64,000 bases of DNA, from the NCBI RefSeq assembly GCF_000421165.1, contig NZ_ATWI01000012.1, positions 248,001-312,000 on the forward strand, given 5' to 3'. Position numbers and translations under genes: made by a program. The stretch is from Marinobacter daepoensis DSM 16072. Its GTDB lineage: Bacteria > Pseudomonadota > Gammaproteobacteria > Pseudomonadales > Oleiphilaceae. The notes beneath the pieces were generated by a model that saw only the letters and a list, made by a program, of their open reading frames with translations, searched no databases and had not been told where the DNA came from. Shown here piece after piece: positions 43,914 to 54,000 of this stretch. Each line of letters starts with the position of its first letter. Within the stretch, counting starts at the first letter, position 1.

Positions 43914-44999
43914 TCAGGCAGGTGTGGTGTCGTCGGTCGGCCTGTCAGTTAATGGTTGTGGGGTGCCGGGCTCAGGCTTGCCGGTCAGCCGCGGGGCATT
44001 GACCACCTGATTCCGTCCACGGGATTTTGCCTCGTACAGCGACTGGTCTGCACGGTTCAGCCAGACCGACCAGGTTTCCCCCTGCGACACTTCGGTGACG
44101 CTGGCGCTGGCGGTCAGGTGAATTTCGTCCAGAAAGGGGCGGGCACTGATGCTGGTCAGCAGTTGGTGGGCCAGCGTGTCTGCATCTTTCTGCCGGGTTT
44201 CGGGAAGGACGACCATGAACTCCTCCCCGCCGATCCGAAACAGCTGATCGCTCTCCCGCAATCGCTTCCTCAGGCGCAGAGCCATTTCTCTCAGCACTTT
44301 ATCGCCGGCCAGGTGTCCCCAGCGGTCGTTGATGGTCTTGAAGTAATCCAGATCAATCAGCACCAGACTGGAGACTCGCTCATAGCGTTCGCGCATCTGG
44401 ATCTGACTGTTGAGAATGTCGGCCAGCTGTGAGCGGTTAAGGCAGCCGGTCAGGGGGTCGGTGGTGGCAAGGCGGGTGAGCTCGGTCTGCAGGCGGCGGA
44501 CCAGCCAGGCAAAGATCATCGCAAACAGACAGCTCAGGCCCAGCGAAAAGGTGATGCGCCAGAAATCCGCTTCGGGAAATTTAATAAATGACACCACGGC
44601 CATCACTGACACAAAGACAATATTGCAGAAGATGGCCTCGCGAAGACGCAGCAGGAAGAACAGGGCAATGGCTGCCGGGTAAGCCCAGTAAAGCCCGGCA
44701 TGGCCGTTGAGGGTGGTGGAATAGGCCGCGCAGACCACCGCAAGAATGGGAAACAGGCGGCCCTTCAGAAAATAGGTGCGGCGATACCGGAGAAAGCCGA
44801 TGACCAGTGCCGCGTTGGCGCAGAACAGGGTGAGAAGGGCTGCAAGCAGTACATTGCCGTGTTTCCACTGAACCATCACCAGCGGTGCTACCGCGATAAA
44901 CGCCCAGATATGGAGATGGTAAACCAACTGTCTCTTGAACCCGAGAACGGCCAGGGTCGGGTTGGTTGCCAGAGTATTTGGTGAGGCAAAAAGATTCAC
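43914..44999 (-). CDS. Membrane GGDEF diguanylate cyclase
   Basis: A 361-residue protein with an N-terminal membrane region of about six spans (residues 25-170) and a GGDEF domain (R-I-G-G-E-E-F). An RxxD inhibitory site (R-E-S-D) lies five residues before it. No soluble sensor domain. GGAG before the ATG. Probably an active c-di-GMP synthase. Confidence 0.9.
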   Translation of the reverse strand: MNLFASPNTLATNPTLAVLGFKRQLVYHLHIWAFIAVAPLVMVQWKHGNVLLAALLTLFCANAALVIGFLRYRRTYFLKGRLFPILAVVCAAYSTTLNGHAGLYWAYPAAIALFFLLRLREAIFCNIVFVSVMAVVSFIKFPEADFWRITFSLGLSCLFAMIFAWLVRRLQTELTRLATTDPLTGCLNRSQLADILNSQIQMRERYERVSSLVLIDLDYFKTINDRWGHLAGDKVLREMALRLRKRLRESDQLFRIGGEEFMVVLPETRQKDADTLAHQLLTSISARPFLDEIHLTASASVTEVSQGETWSVWLNRADQSLYEAKSRGRNQVVNAPRLTGKPEPGTPQPLTDRPTDDTTPA

Positions 45000-45225
45000 A
45001 GCCTGCTCCCGCTGTTCATAACTGGCATGTTTCCATTTGTATTTGATGGCTAAAGTCTAGCATGGAGTCCCGGCTGCGAAAGCAAAAACCTGGACCACGC
45101 CCCGGCGCGCAAAAGCTTCAGAACACCGGGTCATTCAAAAATGCCATGGGCGTCATGAATTCTGTTCAGTTGGCTGGCGGGCCCCGGGTCGGATACACTC
45201 GCCGCGGGTTTCAGGGGAGATCGCA

Positions 45226-46308
45226 ATGACAGCCATTCACCGCCGGATGCCGGCACTGACCATCCGGGCCGGGCGCCGGGCACTGGAACGACTGCAGCAA
45301 AAACCGCTGACACCGGACGATATTCACGTGATTCCGGGTGCAGCGGGTGGCCCTAAAGCGCTGGGAATCAGTGGCCTGGATAAAGCCATATTCGGTGACT
45401 GGCTGCCCCGGGCGCCACAGGAGCGGGCACTGATAGGATCGTCCATTGGCAGCTGGCGGTTCGCTGCCATCGCCTCGTCGGACGATCCCAAAGCTCAACT
45501 GACCACGCTGGCGGAACTGTATACTCGCCAGCGCTTTACCAAAGGTGTCAGCGCTGCTGAGATATCCCGTAAAAGTGTTCAGTTCCTTGAAGAATTGCTT
45601 GGGGGAAAGGAAGAGTATCTGCTTGATCATCCCTGGTATCGGCTGAACATTGTTGTGGTCCGGAGTCTCGGGCTGCTACAGCACGACACCCGTGCCCGCT
45701 TGAGTCTGGGATTGATGCGAGCGATCAGCGCTAACATGCTGAGCCGCAGGCATCTGGGCCGTTTTATGGAGCGTGGTATCGTGCACGATGTCCGGGGTCG
45801 GGCGCCGCTCTCAGAACTTCGAGACTTCCCCAGTCACGACGTGCCACTGAGCCGTGACAATCTGCTGCCAGCGCTGCTCGCATCAGCGTCGATTCCGCTG
45901 ATCATGTCCGGGGTCCGGAATCTGCCCGGAGCTCCGGAGGGTGTATACCGCGATGGTGGCCTTCTGGATTACCACCTCGATCTGCCCTACGAGCAGCCGG
46001 GTATTGTCCTTTATCCCCACTTTACGGACCGGGTTGTCCCCGGTTGGTTCGACAAGACGTTGCCTTGGCGGAAAGGGGATGCCCATCAGCTTCAGGATGT
46101 GCTTTTGGTGTCGCCTTCGGCGGATTACCTGGCAACCCTGCCGGATGGCAAACTGCCCGACCGGAAAGATTTTGAGCGATATGTGGGGGACGATGCCGGG
46201 CGTGAAAAAGCCTGGCGCGCCGCCATCGCGGAGAGTGAGCGCCTGGGTGATGAATTCATGGAACTCGCCGACAATGGCCGGTTGCTGGAGCGGGTTCAGC
46301 CGCTCTAG
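45226..46308 (+). CDS. Patatin-like phospholipase family protein
   Basis: A 360-residue protein. The glycine-rich G-A-A-G-G-P-K-A-L start, the nucleophile elbow G-S-S-I-G-S-W (G-x-S-x-G) and the D-G-G-L-L-D motif form the Ser-Asp dyad of patatin-like acyl hydrolases. No signal peptide; cytoplasmic or membrane-associated. Substrate unknown. GGGGAG before the ATG. Confidence 0.8.
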   Translation: MTAIHRRMPALTIRAGRRALERLQQKPLTPDDIHVIPGAAGGPKALGISGLDKAIFGDWLPRAPQERALIGSSIGSWRFAAIASSDDPKAQLTTLAELYTRQRFTKGVSAAEISRKSVQFLEELLGGKEEYLLDHPWYRLNIVVVRSLGLLQHDTRARLSLGLMRAISANMLSRRHLGRFMERGIVHDVRGRAPLSELRDFPSHDVPLSRDNLLPALLASASIPLIMSGVRNLPGAPEGVYRDGGLLDYHLDLPYEQPGIVLYPHFTDRVVPGWFDKTLPWRKGDAHQLQDVLLVSPSADYLATLPDGKLPDRKDFERYVGDDAGREKAWRAAIAESERLGDEFMELADNGRLLERVQPL

Positions 46309-46326
46309 GCGGCTGGCCGGATCGCC

Positions 46327-47328
46327 TCAGGTCAGCGACAGAGTTGGCGTCGCGCTGAGACGAAAACCGGTGATCCCGTGGATCGGGTCTTTCATGGTTT
46401 TCAGGCGCAGGCAGGCCGAGACCGTGTCGGTGTCATTTTTTGCGGACAACGTCAGGTCGATACGTGCCGGATGCCCTTCCTGGCGGGCCCCTTCCAGGCA
46501 CTCCCGGAATCGCCCGACGTCTTCGGGGGCAATCAGGTGTTCAAACGGCTGGTTGGTCAGATCCGACGGCGCGTGTCCGAGCAGATCGGCGACCTGGGGA
46601 GAAACAAAACCAATGCGCCCGGAATCATCCAGCTCGGCAATCAGTGCGCCGCACAAGCTGACCAGATCCCGGCTGCGGGTTTCACTGTCGTTCAGGGCTT
46701 GCCGCAATGCAGATTTCTCCACCTGAAGGTTGGTGATTTGCTGATGGTTCCGATGCAATGCCGCCTGTTGTTTTTGATCCCGGGTTCTGGCGCCGTGCAG
46801 TCGGAAGCAGCCTGCCAGCGCTAGCAGTGCAGCCAGCGAGGTGAGGCTGGCTCCGGCGGTCAGGATCAGCCAGCGGGCTTCCTGTACCGGGTGCCTGATC
46901 AGGCTGGCATCCGGGGTGGTGGTGATCATCCAGTGTCGTCCCGGTAATGACAGCTCCGTCCGACGCGAGAGCGATTCCAGAGGCGAAGAGAGTTGCCCCA
47001 ACTCGATCAGAGCCTGCTTGGTGTGTCTGGCAAGGGTGTCAATTCGCACCTTCATCCCGTCGGGTAACTCAGACGCCAGGGCGGATGAGAACCCCGCTGG
47101 CAGATCGCTTCCGCTCGCACCTTTTACGTGGGCAGCGATGCCCGCCGCCAGAGCCTGGTGTTCGGCCTGGTACGTTTGCCGGGCCAGTGCTGAGATCTCC
47201 CAGGTTACCCGCTCAGACAGGGCCAGGGTGCTCAGGGCTCCGAAGATAAGGATGATCAAGGGAGCCCACAAGCCGGGCCATAACCGGATGCGCGGGGGGG
47301 GATTTCTTTCCGGAAGGTCGCCGTCCAT
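46327..47328 (-). CDS. Membrane PAS-domain protein without output domain
   Basis: About 333 residues: membrane segment near residues 20-40, a periplasmic loop of about 110 residues, a second membrane segment near 155, a coiled coil (195-230) and a C-terminal PAS domain. No kinase, GGDEF or methyl-accepting domain follows. The ATG at 47328 has GGGAG nine bases upstream; an ATG at 47352 is possible. Role unknown; it may signal through a partner. Confidence 0.65.
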   Translation of the reverse strand: MDGDLPERNPPPRIRLWPGLWAPLIILIFGALSTLALSERVTWEISALARQTYQAEHQALAAGIAAHVKGASGSDLPAGFSSALASELPDGMKVRIDTLARHTKQALIELGQLSSPLESLSRRTELSLPGRHWMITTTPDASLIRHPVQEARWLILTAGASLTSLAALLALAGCFRLHGARTRDQKQQAALHRNHQQITNLQVEKSALRQALNDSETRSRDLVSLCGALIAELDDSGRIGFVSPQVADLLGHAPSDLTNQPFEHLIAPEDVGRFRECLEGARQEGHPARIDLTLSAKNDTDTVSACLRLKTMKDPIHGITGFRLSATPTLSLT

Positions 47329-47413
47329 GCAGATGTGCTCCCGTTGGGCCATTACTGGTCTGGTCTTCGCCTAACTTTAGACCAGCAATGGGTGAACGAA
47401 AAGCGGAGACGGG

Positions 47414-48226
47414 TCAGAGCCGGCTTTGGCGAGCACCGCCATACACCAGAAGGAAAATCAGAAATGCCGTCACGACAACGGAAGGCCCCGCTGGCGTGTC
47501 GAGATGCCAGGACAGGGTCAAACCGCCAGAGACGGCCAGAACTCCGAAACCAACCGCGAGTACGGTCATGTGTTCGGGGTTGTGGGCCAGGCGTCGCGCG
47601 GTTGCGGCCGGAATGATCAGCAAGGCCGTGATCAGCAGGACGCCGACGATTTTCATGGCCACGGCAATTACCAGCGAGAACATCAGCATCAGGGCAAGGC
47701 GCAGCCGTTCCACGGGAATGCCTTCGACCCGAGCCAGTTCCTCATGAATGGTGCTCATCAACAGGCCTCGCCAGAGAAGAGCCAGCAGCCCCAGGACGAA
47801 CGCGGCCCCGCCATAGATCCACAACAGGTCCTGGCGGGTCATGGCGAGCAGGTCCCCGAACAGTAACCCGGTGAGATCCACGCGCACATCTGGCATAAAA
47901 CTCAGCGTGACCAGTCCGATGGCCAAGGCACTGTGCGCCAGTATGCCAAGCAGGGTATCGCTGGCCAGGGTTCGAGTGCGAGACAGCAGAACCAAAGCCA
48001 GAGCAATCAGGACGCAGGTAATCACCACTCCCAGATTCAGAGGCACACTGATCAGAAAACTCAGTGCAATGCCCAGCAGAGCCGAGTGAGCCAGAGTGTC
48101 TCCGAAATAGGCAAGCCGGCGCCAGACCACAAAACAACCCAGCGGGCCGGCAACCAATGCAACGCCCAGACCACCGAGCATGGCTCGCCAGAAGAAGTCG
48201 CCGAGCACGGAATCAAGGATGGTCAT
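47414..48226 (-). CDS. znuB: Zinc ABC transporter permease
   Basis: A 270-residue ABC-3 family permease with about eight membrane spans. Features are G-P-L-G-C-F-V-V-W-R-R-L-A-Y-F-G-D near residue 25 and the EAA-like E-L-A-R-V-E-G-I loop. The start lies 14 bases inside the end of znuC, with GGAGG eight bases upstream. It is the membrane channel for high-affinity Zn(II) uptake. Confidence 0.92.
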   Translation of the reverse strand: MTILDSVLGDFFWRAMLGGLGVALVAGPLGCFVVWRRLAYFGDTLAHSALLGIALSFLISVPLNLGVVITCVLIALALVLLSRTRTLASDTLLGILAHSALAIGLVTLSFMPDVRVDLTGLLFGDLLAMTRQDLLWIYGGAAFVLGLLALLWRGLLMSTIHEELARVEGIPVERLRLALMLMFSLVIAVAMKIVGVLLITALLIIPAATARRLAHNPEHMTVLAVGFGVLAVSGGLTLSWHLDTPAGPSVVVTAFLIFLLVYGGARQSRL

Positions 48227-48986
48227 GGTTGCAACCTCCGTGTGCCTCGGCTGTTGGAACGACATCACCGTGCAGATCGTGGCGATGATTGTGATGATGG
48301 TGATACACCGCCAGGGATTCTGCGACCTGATGACCAAAGGTCTCCACAAAGGCCGGATCTTTTGAGATGTCTTCCGGGAAACCACTGCAACAGATGTGTT
48401 GATTGAGGCAGATCACCCGGTCGGTTGCGGCCATCACCAGATGCAGATCATGGGAGATCATGATGACCCCGCAGTTCAGTTCTTCGCGAAGCTCGCGAAT
48501 CAGATCGTAGAGGGAAGCCTGTCCATTGAGATCGACGCCCTGAGCTGGTTCATCCAGCACCAGCAGGTCTGGCTTCCGGGCCAGGGCCCGGGCCAGCAGC
48601 AGGCGTTGCTTTTCTCCACCGGACAGGTGGTGTACGGAGGCATCCAGCAGATGCGCAACGCCGGTGCGCGCCAGCGCGGCCCGGCAGTCTGCCAGACCGC
48701 GTCCGCTCAGCAGCATGAAACGCCGGACGCTCAGGGGCAGGGTTGGTTCCAGGGTCAGATGTTGGGGGACGTAGCCAATCACCAGCCCGGACGCGACCGA
48801 GACCTGGCCGCTGGTGGCGCGCTGGATACCCAGGATGGTTTTGATCAGTGTGGTTTTGCCGGCGCCGTTGGGCCCGATGATGGTCAGGATGTCACCCCGG
48901 CTCACGCTGAGGTTAACCTGATCGACCACCGGCCGGTCACCAAAGGCCACCGTTACCTGGTCCAGCTGAACCAGCGCCTCAGTCAT
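48213..48986 (-). CDS. znuC: Zinc ABC transporter ATP-binding protein
   Basis: A 257-residue ABC ATPase: Walker A G-P-N-G-A-G-K-T-T, signature L-S-G-G-E-K-Q-R, Walker B L-L-V-L-D-E-P. The C-terminal tail of about 30 residues is rich in histidine (H-H-H-H-N-H-R-H and N-H-D-H), which could bind zinc. It overlaps the zur stop and the znuB start by a few bases. Confidence 0.93.
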   Translation of the reverse strand: MTEALVQLDQVTVAFGDRPVVDQVNLSVSRGDILTIIGPNGAGKTTLIKTILGIQRATSGQVSVASGLVIGYVPQHLTLEPTLPLSVRRFMLLSGRGLADCRAALARTGVAHLLDASVHHLSGGEKQRLLLARALARKPDLLVLDEPAQGVDLNGQASLYDLIRELREELNCGVIMISHDLHLVMAATDRVICLNQHICCSGFPEDISKDPAFVETFGHQVAESLAVYHHHHNHRHDLHGDVVPTAEAHGGCNHDHP

Positions 48987-49470
48987 GGTGATGATCTCCC
49001 TGGCACTGTGGGCAGAGCCCGGCTACTTCCAGGGTTACGTCATCCGGTTGGAAAGCCTCGGTGCGGGCGGCGGTTTCAATGGCCTGCATCAGATCTGGCA
49101 TGGTGAGTTCAAGCACGGTTCCGCAGGTGCGGCAGATCAGGAAGGTGCCCCGGTGTCGCTCTCCGGCATGAGCGCAGCCGACAAAGGCATTCAGTGAAGC
49201 GATGCGGTGAATCAAACCATACTGAAGCAGGAAATCCAGCGCCCGGTACACGGTTGGGGGCGCGGAGCTGTGACCGTCGGAACCCAGCTTGGCCAGAATG
49301 TCATAGGCTCCCAGAGGCTTATGGGATTGCCAGATCAGTTCCAGAACACGTTCCCGGATCGGTGTCAGCCGGGCGTTGGCCTGGCGGCAGATTGAACGGG
49401 CGTCGGCAAGCGCCTGGGTCACACAGGCCTGATGATTATGGGGGCGATAGGGAAGTGCGTGTTCCGGCAT
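48979..49470 (-). CDS. zur: Zinc uptake regulator Zur (Fur family)
   Basis: A 163-residue Fur-type repressor. DNA-binding helix region T-P-I-R-E-R-V-L and A-P-P-T-V-Y-R-A-L; structural zinc cysteines C-R-T-C and C-P-Q-C. Zn-bound Zur represses the operon. First gene of zur-znuC-znuB; no znuA gene in the window. Confidence 0.92.
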   Translation of the reverse strand: MPEHALPYRPHNHQACVTQALADARSICRQANARLTPIRERVLELIWQSHKPLGAYDILAKLGSDGHSSAPPTVYRALDFLLQYGLIHRIASLNAFVGCAHAGERHRGTFLICRTCGTVLELTMPDLMQAIETAARTEAFQPDDVTLEVAGLCPQCQGDHHHD

Positions 49471-49491
49471 GGTGTGGGTCCTGCAAAGTTT

Positions 49492-49510
49492 GAAACATTA
49501 TAACATTTGC
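49492..49510 (-). promoter_or_regulatory. Zur-box-like operator
   Basis: An AT-rich imperfect palindrome just upstream of zur (GAAACATTATAACATTTGC on the plus strand) resembling the gammaproteobacterial Zur box (AATGTTATA core). About 20 bases before the zur start codon. Confidence 0.65.
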
Positions 49511-49538
49511 GGACGCTCATGCCATGCCGGGCACAGGG

Positions 49539-50000
49539 TTAGTGACGGAGCTCGGTGGTCAGAGATTCGAGGTACTCGAGGTTGGGGATCCAGGCGGGCT
49601 CTCCATCCACGTCCACCTGCATCAGGTCGGCAGGCCCGGCCTCGCCTTCCAGTTGACGAATCTGATCCTGGGTCAGGCGGGCCTGACTGGGGATACCCTG
49701 AGTTACCATCGCCATGAATGGGGTGCTCTGATGATGAGGCCCGATGGTATTCAGAATGATGATCCGGCCGCGGTTATCACCGGGAACGGTCAGGGCGTTG
49801 CCATTGGCGGCGTCGTAGGAAATCACCGGCAAGGTCAGGCCTCGCCAGTCCAGATAGCCTACCAGCCAGTCTGGTGTGTTGGTGCCGGCATCGGTGCTGG
49901 TGAAATCCACCACCTCGGCAATCGAGACGTTGGGCAGCAGAAGCTGACGATCAGAGACCGGTATCATAACGCAGGACAGGGATTGGCTGTTCTCACTCAT
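49539..50000 (-). CDS. chpC: CheW-like adaptor ChpC
   Basis: A 153-residue CheW-domain protein at the end of the pil-chp cluster, in the place of P. aeruginosa chpC. The ATG at 50000 has GAGGTAAC four bases upstream. Expected to link chemoreceptor input to the ChpA kinase. It shows the W-L-V-G-Y-L-D-W-R-G-L-T-L-P-V-I core of CheW folds. Confidence 0.83.
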   Translation of the reverse strand: MSENSQSLSCVMIPVSDRQLLLPNVSIAEVVDFTSTDAGTNTPDWLVGYLDWRGLTLPVISYDAANGNALTVPGDNRGRIIILNTIGPHHQSTPFMAMVTQGIPSQARLTQDQIRQLEGEAGPADLMQVDVDGEPAWIPNLEYLESLTTELRH

Positions 50001-50010
50001 GCTTGTTACC

Positions 50011-51066
50011 TCAGGCGGAATCCCGTTTTTGCCGACCCTTGAGCAGGCAGTTATTCTCAATAATTTTTACCAGTTCCCGGGCCAGTTGTTCCGGGGTGCC
50101 GCAAAAACTCGAGCACCCCGTGGCAGCGACGGAGTCTGGCATGGAACTGTTGCCGCAGCTGTGGCTCTCCTGAACCCAGATCTGACTGCCATAGGCTTTC
50201 AGCATGGGGGCGGCAATGGCGCCATCGTTACCCATGCCGGAAAACAGAATGGCGTGGCAGTGTTTGCCGTAGTGATCGGCCACGTTCAGTAAAACCTGGT
50301 CGATGGATGGACCATAAGGGCCTGGCCAGGGATGATTCTGTTCGGTGAGCTGCCCCTGCTCATCCAGTAACCATTCCCGTTCAACCGGCATCAGGACGAC
50401 ATCCCCATTGCGAACCCGGTAGCCTTCTTCTGCCCGTTTCAGGGTGTAATGGGCATGGCGGCCGAGCACCCGGGTCAGTACCTCTGTGAAGTGACCATCA
50501 ATGTGCTGGGCGTAGATAAAACCGATCGGAAGCCCCGGAGGCAAGTGGTCAAGAAAGGTTTTGACCGCCGCAGGCCCGCCCAGTGATGCCCCGAGAATCC
50601 AGATTTCTTCTGCCACCGAACCCGGCGCCGCCGGCGTAATCCAGTGGGGCAGTGCGGGGGGCGGTACGGCATCCGGGGCGGTTTGTTCCAGTTCTTCTAT
50701 GTCGTTGGCTGTGTCCAGTTGTTCCAGATGGCCAAGCTGCTTTTCCAGTTTGTCGAGCAGGCGCCGTTCCCAGCGAAAATACTCGGTTGTGCCGGGCTTT
50801 GGTGCCTGGTCGAGACCAAACAGGACCGGCGCTTCGGTATTGTCGAGCAAGTGCTCGAACAGCGCCGGATGGTCCGCCTCGTCTTCCAGAGTGACCAGCC
50901 AGAGCGCGGCCTCCGGAAAGGAGGGATATCCCATCAGGCGGTCCGGGTCACCGGAAAATCTGACCTCAAGGCCAAACTTTCCGGTGGCGGCCTGCAGGCG
51001 ATGCCGCTGCAGGACCACGTCGGACACAATCCCGACGCCGGACCGACCGTTCGGGCCGGTCATCAC
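50011..51066 (-). CDS. chpB: CheB-type methylesterase ChpB
   Basis: A 351-residue protein whose C-terminal half is a CheB methylesterase with the Ser-His-Asp triad visible as G-A-S-L-G-G, A-Q-H-I-D-G-H and G-M-G-N-D-G. The N-terminal part is not a typical receiver: the conserved acidic phospho-site is not evident. It should demethylate PilJ. The start overlaps the chpA stop by four bases. Confidence 0.85.
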   Translation of the reverse strand: MMTGPNGRSGVGIVSDVVLQRHRLQAATGKFGLEVRFSGDPDRLMGYPSFPEAALWLVTLEDEADHPALFEHLLDNTEAPVLFGLDQAPKPGTTEYFRWERRLLDKLEKQLGHLEQLDTANDIEELEQTAPDAVPPPALPHWITPAAPGSVAEEIWILGASLGGPAAVKTFLDHLPPGLPIGFIYAQHIDGHFTEVLTRVLGRHAHYTLKRAEEGYRVRNGDVVLMPVEREWLLDEQGQLTEQNHPWPGPYGPSIDQVLLNVADHYGKHCHAILFSGMGNDGAIAAPMLKAYGSQIWVQESHSCGNSSMPDSVAATGCSSFCGTPEQLARELVKIIENNCLLKGRQKRDSA

Positions 51067-54000
51067 CGGTTTCCGGTCAGCCGCTTGATGGTGTCAAGCA
51101 GCTCGGTTTCCTGGAACGGCTTGCCCAGATACTCGTTGACACCGATGGCCAGTGCCCGTTCCCGGTGTTTCTCGCCCGTCCGGGAGGTGATCATGCAGAT
51201 CGGTGTTTCCTTCAGGTTGTCGTCATGCCGTACAAAGCTGGCGACTTCGAAACCATCCATCCGGGGCATCTCGATATCGAGCAGAATGATGTCCGGGCGG
51301 TGATCCTGAAGCTGGGCAACGGCGTCCAGACCGTCTTTGGCAGTGACCACTTCCATGCCATTTCGTTCCAGCAGGCGCGAGGTAACCTTGCGCACGGTGA
51401 CTGAGTCGTCCACCACCATAACGGTGGTGGCTTTCTCTTCGTAACGGGCGTTGTCCCGTGCCTTTTCAAGGTTGGCCAGACGTTGGCGCTCAGACAGGAT
51501 GTCGGAGCGGATCATGGCAGGCAGATCGAGAATCACAACCACGTTACCATCACCGAGGATGGTGGCCCCGGAGACACCACGGACCGAACTAAACTGTGGT
51601 CCCAGCGATTTAACCACGATTTCCCGGCTGCCCATAAGCTGGTCGACCTGCAGCGCCATGGGTTGCTCTGCACCACGTACCAGGATTACCGGTAGCGGCA
51701 GGGCCTGGCCTTGCAGTTTGGGTTGATGATCGCTGTTGAGCAAGCTGCCCAGATACTGCAGGCGGTATTCCTGGCCGGCATACTCGTACATGGGGGCATC
51801 GGGTTTGTAGTATTCCTCCAGCTCGTAGGTGCTGACCCGGACGATGCCCTCAATGGTATTGAGCGGAATGGCATAGAAGTCCTCGCCGGTGGAAACCATC
51901 AGGGCACGGTTGACCGAGACGGTGAACGGCAGGCGCACGGTAAAGGTGGTGCCGCGCCCCAGCGTGGAATCAATATCCAGGCTACCGCCAAGCTGTTTGA
52001 TTTCACTGCCGACCACGTCCATACCAACGCCACGGCCGGAAATCTGGGTGACCTGCTGGGCGGTGGAGAAACCGGGCTGCAGGATAAACTGCAGGATTTC
52101 CCGTTCGGAAAGGTCTTCATCTGCCCGCATCAGTCGCTGGCGGATGGCCTTGTCACGGATCACTTCGGCTGGAATCCCTTTGCCGTCGTCCATCATTCTC
52201 AGCACCACATCGCCGCCCTCACGGGTCAGTGACAGGGTGACTTCGCCAGTGGCGGGTTTGCCCGCCTTCTTGCGGTCTTCCGGTGTTTCAATACCGTGGT
52301 CCAGCGCGTTTCGGAGCATATGCTCCAGCGGTGCGACCATGCGTTCCAGTATATTCCGGTCCATCTCGCCTTCGGCATTACGAACGTCGAAATCGACTTT
52401 CTTGCCAAGCTCGCCGCTGATCTGGCGCACAATACGGCGCAGACGGGGCACCATGGACGAGAACGGAATCATCCGGGTCTTCATCAGGCCTTCCTGGAGC
52501 TCCGTGTTGATCCTGGACTGCTGGACCAGCAGGGTCTCGGTATCGCGAACCCGCTCAGACAGGGTCTCGCGCAAGTCAGCAAGGTCTGATGTGGATTCGC
52601 TCAGGGCCCGGGAGAGCTGCTGGATGGAGGAGTAACGGTCCATCTCAAGCGGATCGAAATCGTCACCGTAGTCGGGGCCATGCTCCTGCTCGGCCCGGAA
52701 CAGAATCTGTGCTTCGGTCTCGATATCCATCCGGCGCAACTGTTCCCGGAGGCGCTCGATGGTGGCTGCCATTTCGTCCAGCGTGTAGCTGAAGTCGCTG
52801 GACTGCTGTTCCAGTCGGCCCCGGGTGATACTGGTCTCGCCCGCGAGGTTGACCAGCTCATCAAGCAGCGGTGCAGAGACCCGAATGGATTCCTGGGCAG
52901 CACGCTGTGCGTCGCTGGGCTTCTTGCGAGCCTGTGACGGCGCCTTGGCGGCCGGCTTGGCCTCTTCCGCTGGTGAGGGTTGTGATGCCCCCTCGGCCGC
53001 GGAGGCAGTCCTGGGCTCCGGCATCGGTTCCTGAGCCGGTGTTTCCGGGGTTGCCCCGGGTTGCCCGGCCACCACCGCTGCGCCGGATTCAAAGCGTGTC
53101 CGGACATGGGCGACCAGCGCAATGATGGCATCGTGATCGTTGGTGATTGCCTGCCACTGTTCGTCTGTCGGAGCATTACCGCCAAGGTCGATCAGGTGCG
53201 TTTCAAAGGCGTGAGCCTGGTCGCCTAGTTCGGCCAGCTGTGACAGGCGAGCGCCCCCTTTGAGGGTGTGAAGTGCGCGTTGAGCTTCCCGGTTGAAATG
53301 CTCATTGCCCGGTTCCCGGCGCCAGTCATCAAGCAGCTGTTCCAGCTGATCCATGAGCTCCCCTGCTTCTTCAAGGAAGATCTCCAGCACTTCCGGGTCG
53401 ACCGATTCGGTTTCGGTGGCCACCGGCGATGCGGCTTCGGCACTGGCAAATGGCGCCTGGGCACCGGAGCGCAGCGACGCCAGGAGGGCATCATCACTTT
53501 CTGGCTGGTGACTTTCCTCAAGTGTATCCAGCATGGCCTTCAGGCCGGTGGCGGCCCGGTCGCTCAGAGCCAGCATGGCCTTCTGGTCCCGCTGGCCCGC
53601 GATCAGCTGATCGAGTGCATCGGCCCAGGTTTCGGCCAGGTCAGCGATCGGATCGACATCGGACAGCCGTGCCCCTCCTTTCAGGGTGTGCAGCTCCTGC
53701 TGGAGTCGGGTAATCCCTGCGAGCTCTTCGGGTTCCTCGCGCCACTGATCCAGGCACTCGACGATGGCTTCGTGTATTTCAAGGCCTTCATCGAGGAAAA
53801 TGCCCACTAGGTCGTCATCGGCAAAGCGTTGCTGGCGATCTTCGACAACTTCCCGTGCCTCGGGGGCGTCTGGCTCCGAGGGCTGCGTTGCCGCCGAGGG
53901 GGTGCCATCCCCGCGCAGGATCGACGTGACCTGATCAACCAGCGCTTCGGCCGGCGGGCACGGCTTCTGGGTCGCAACCTGCTCGACCATCTGGGCCAGG

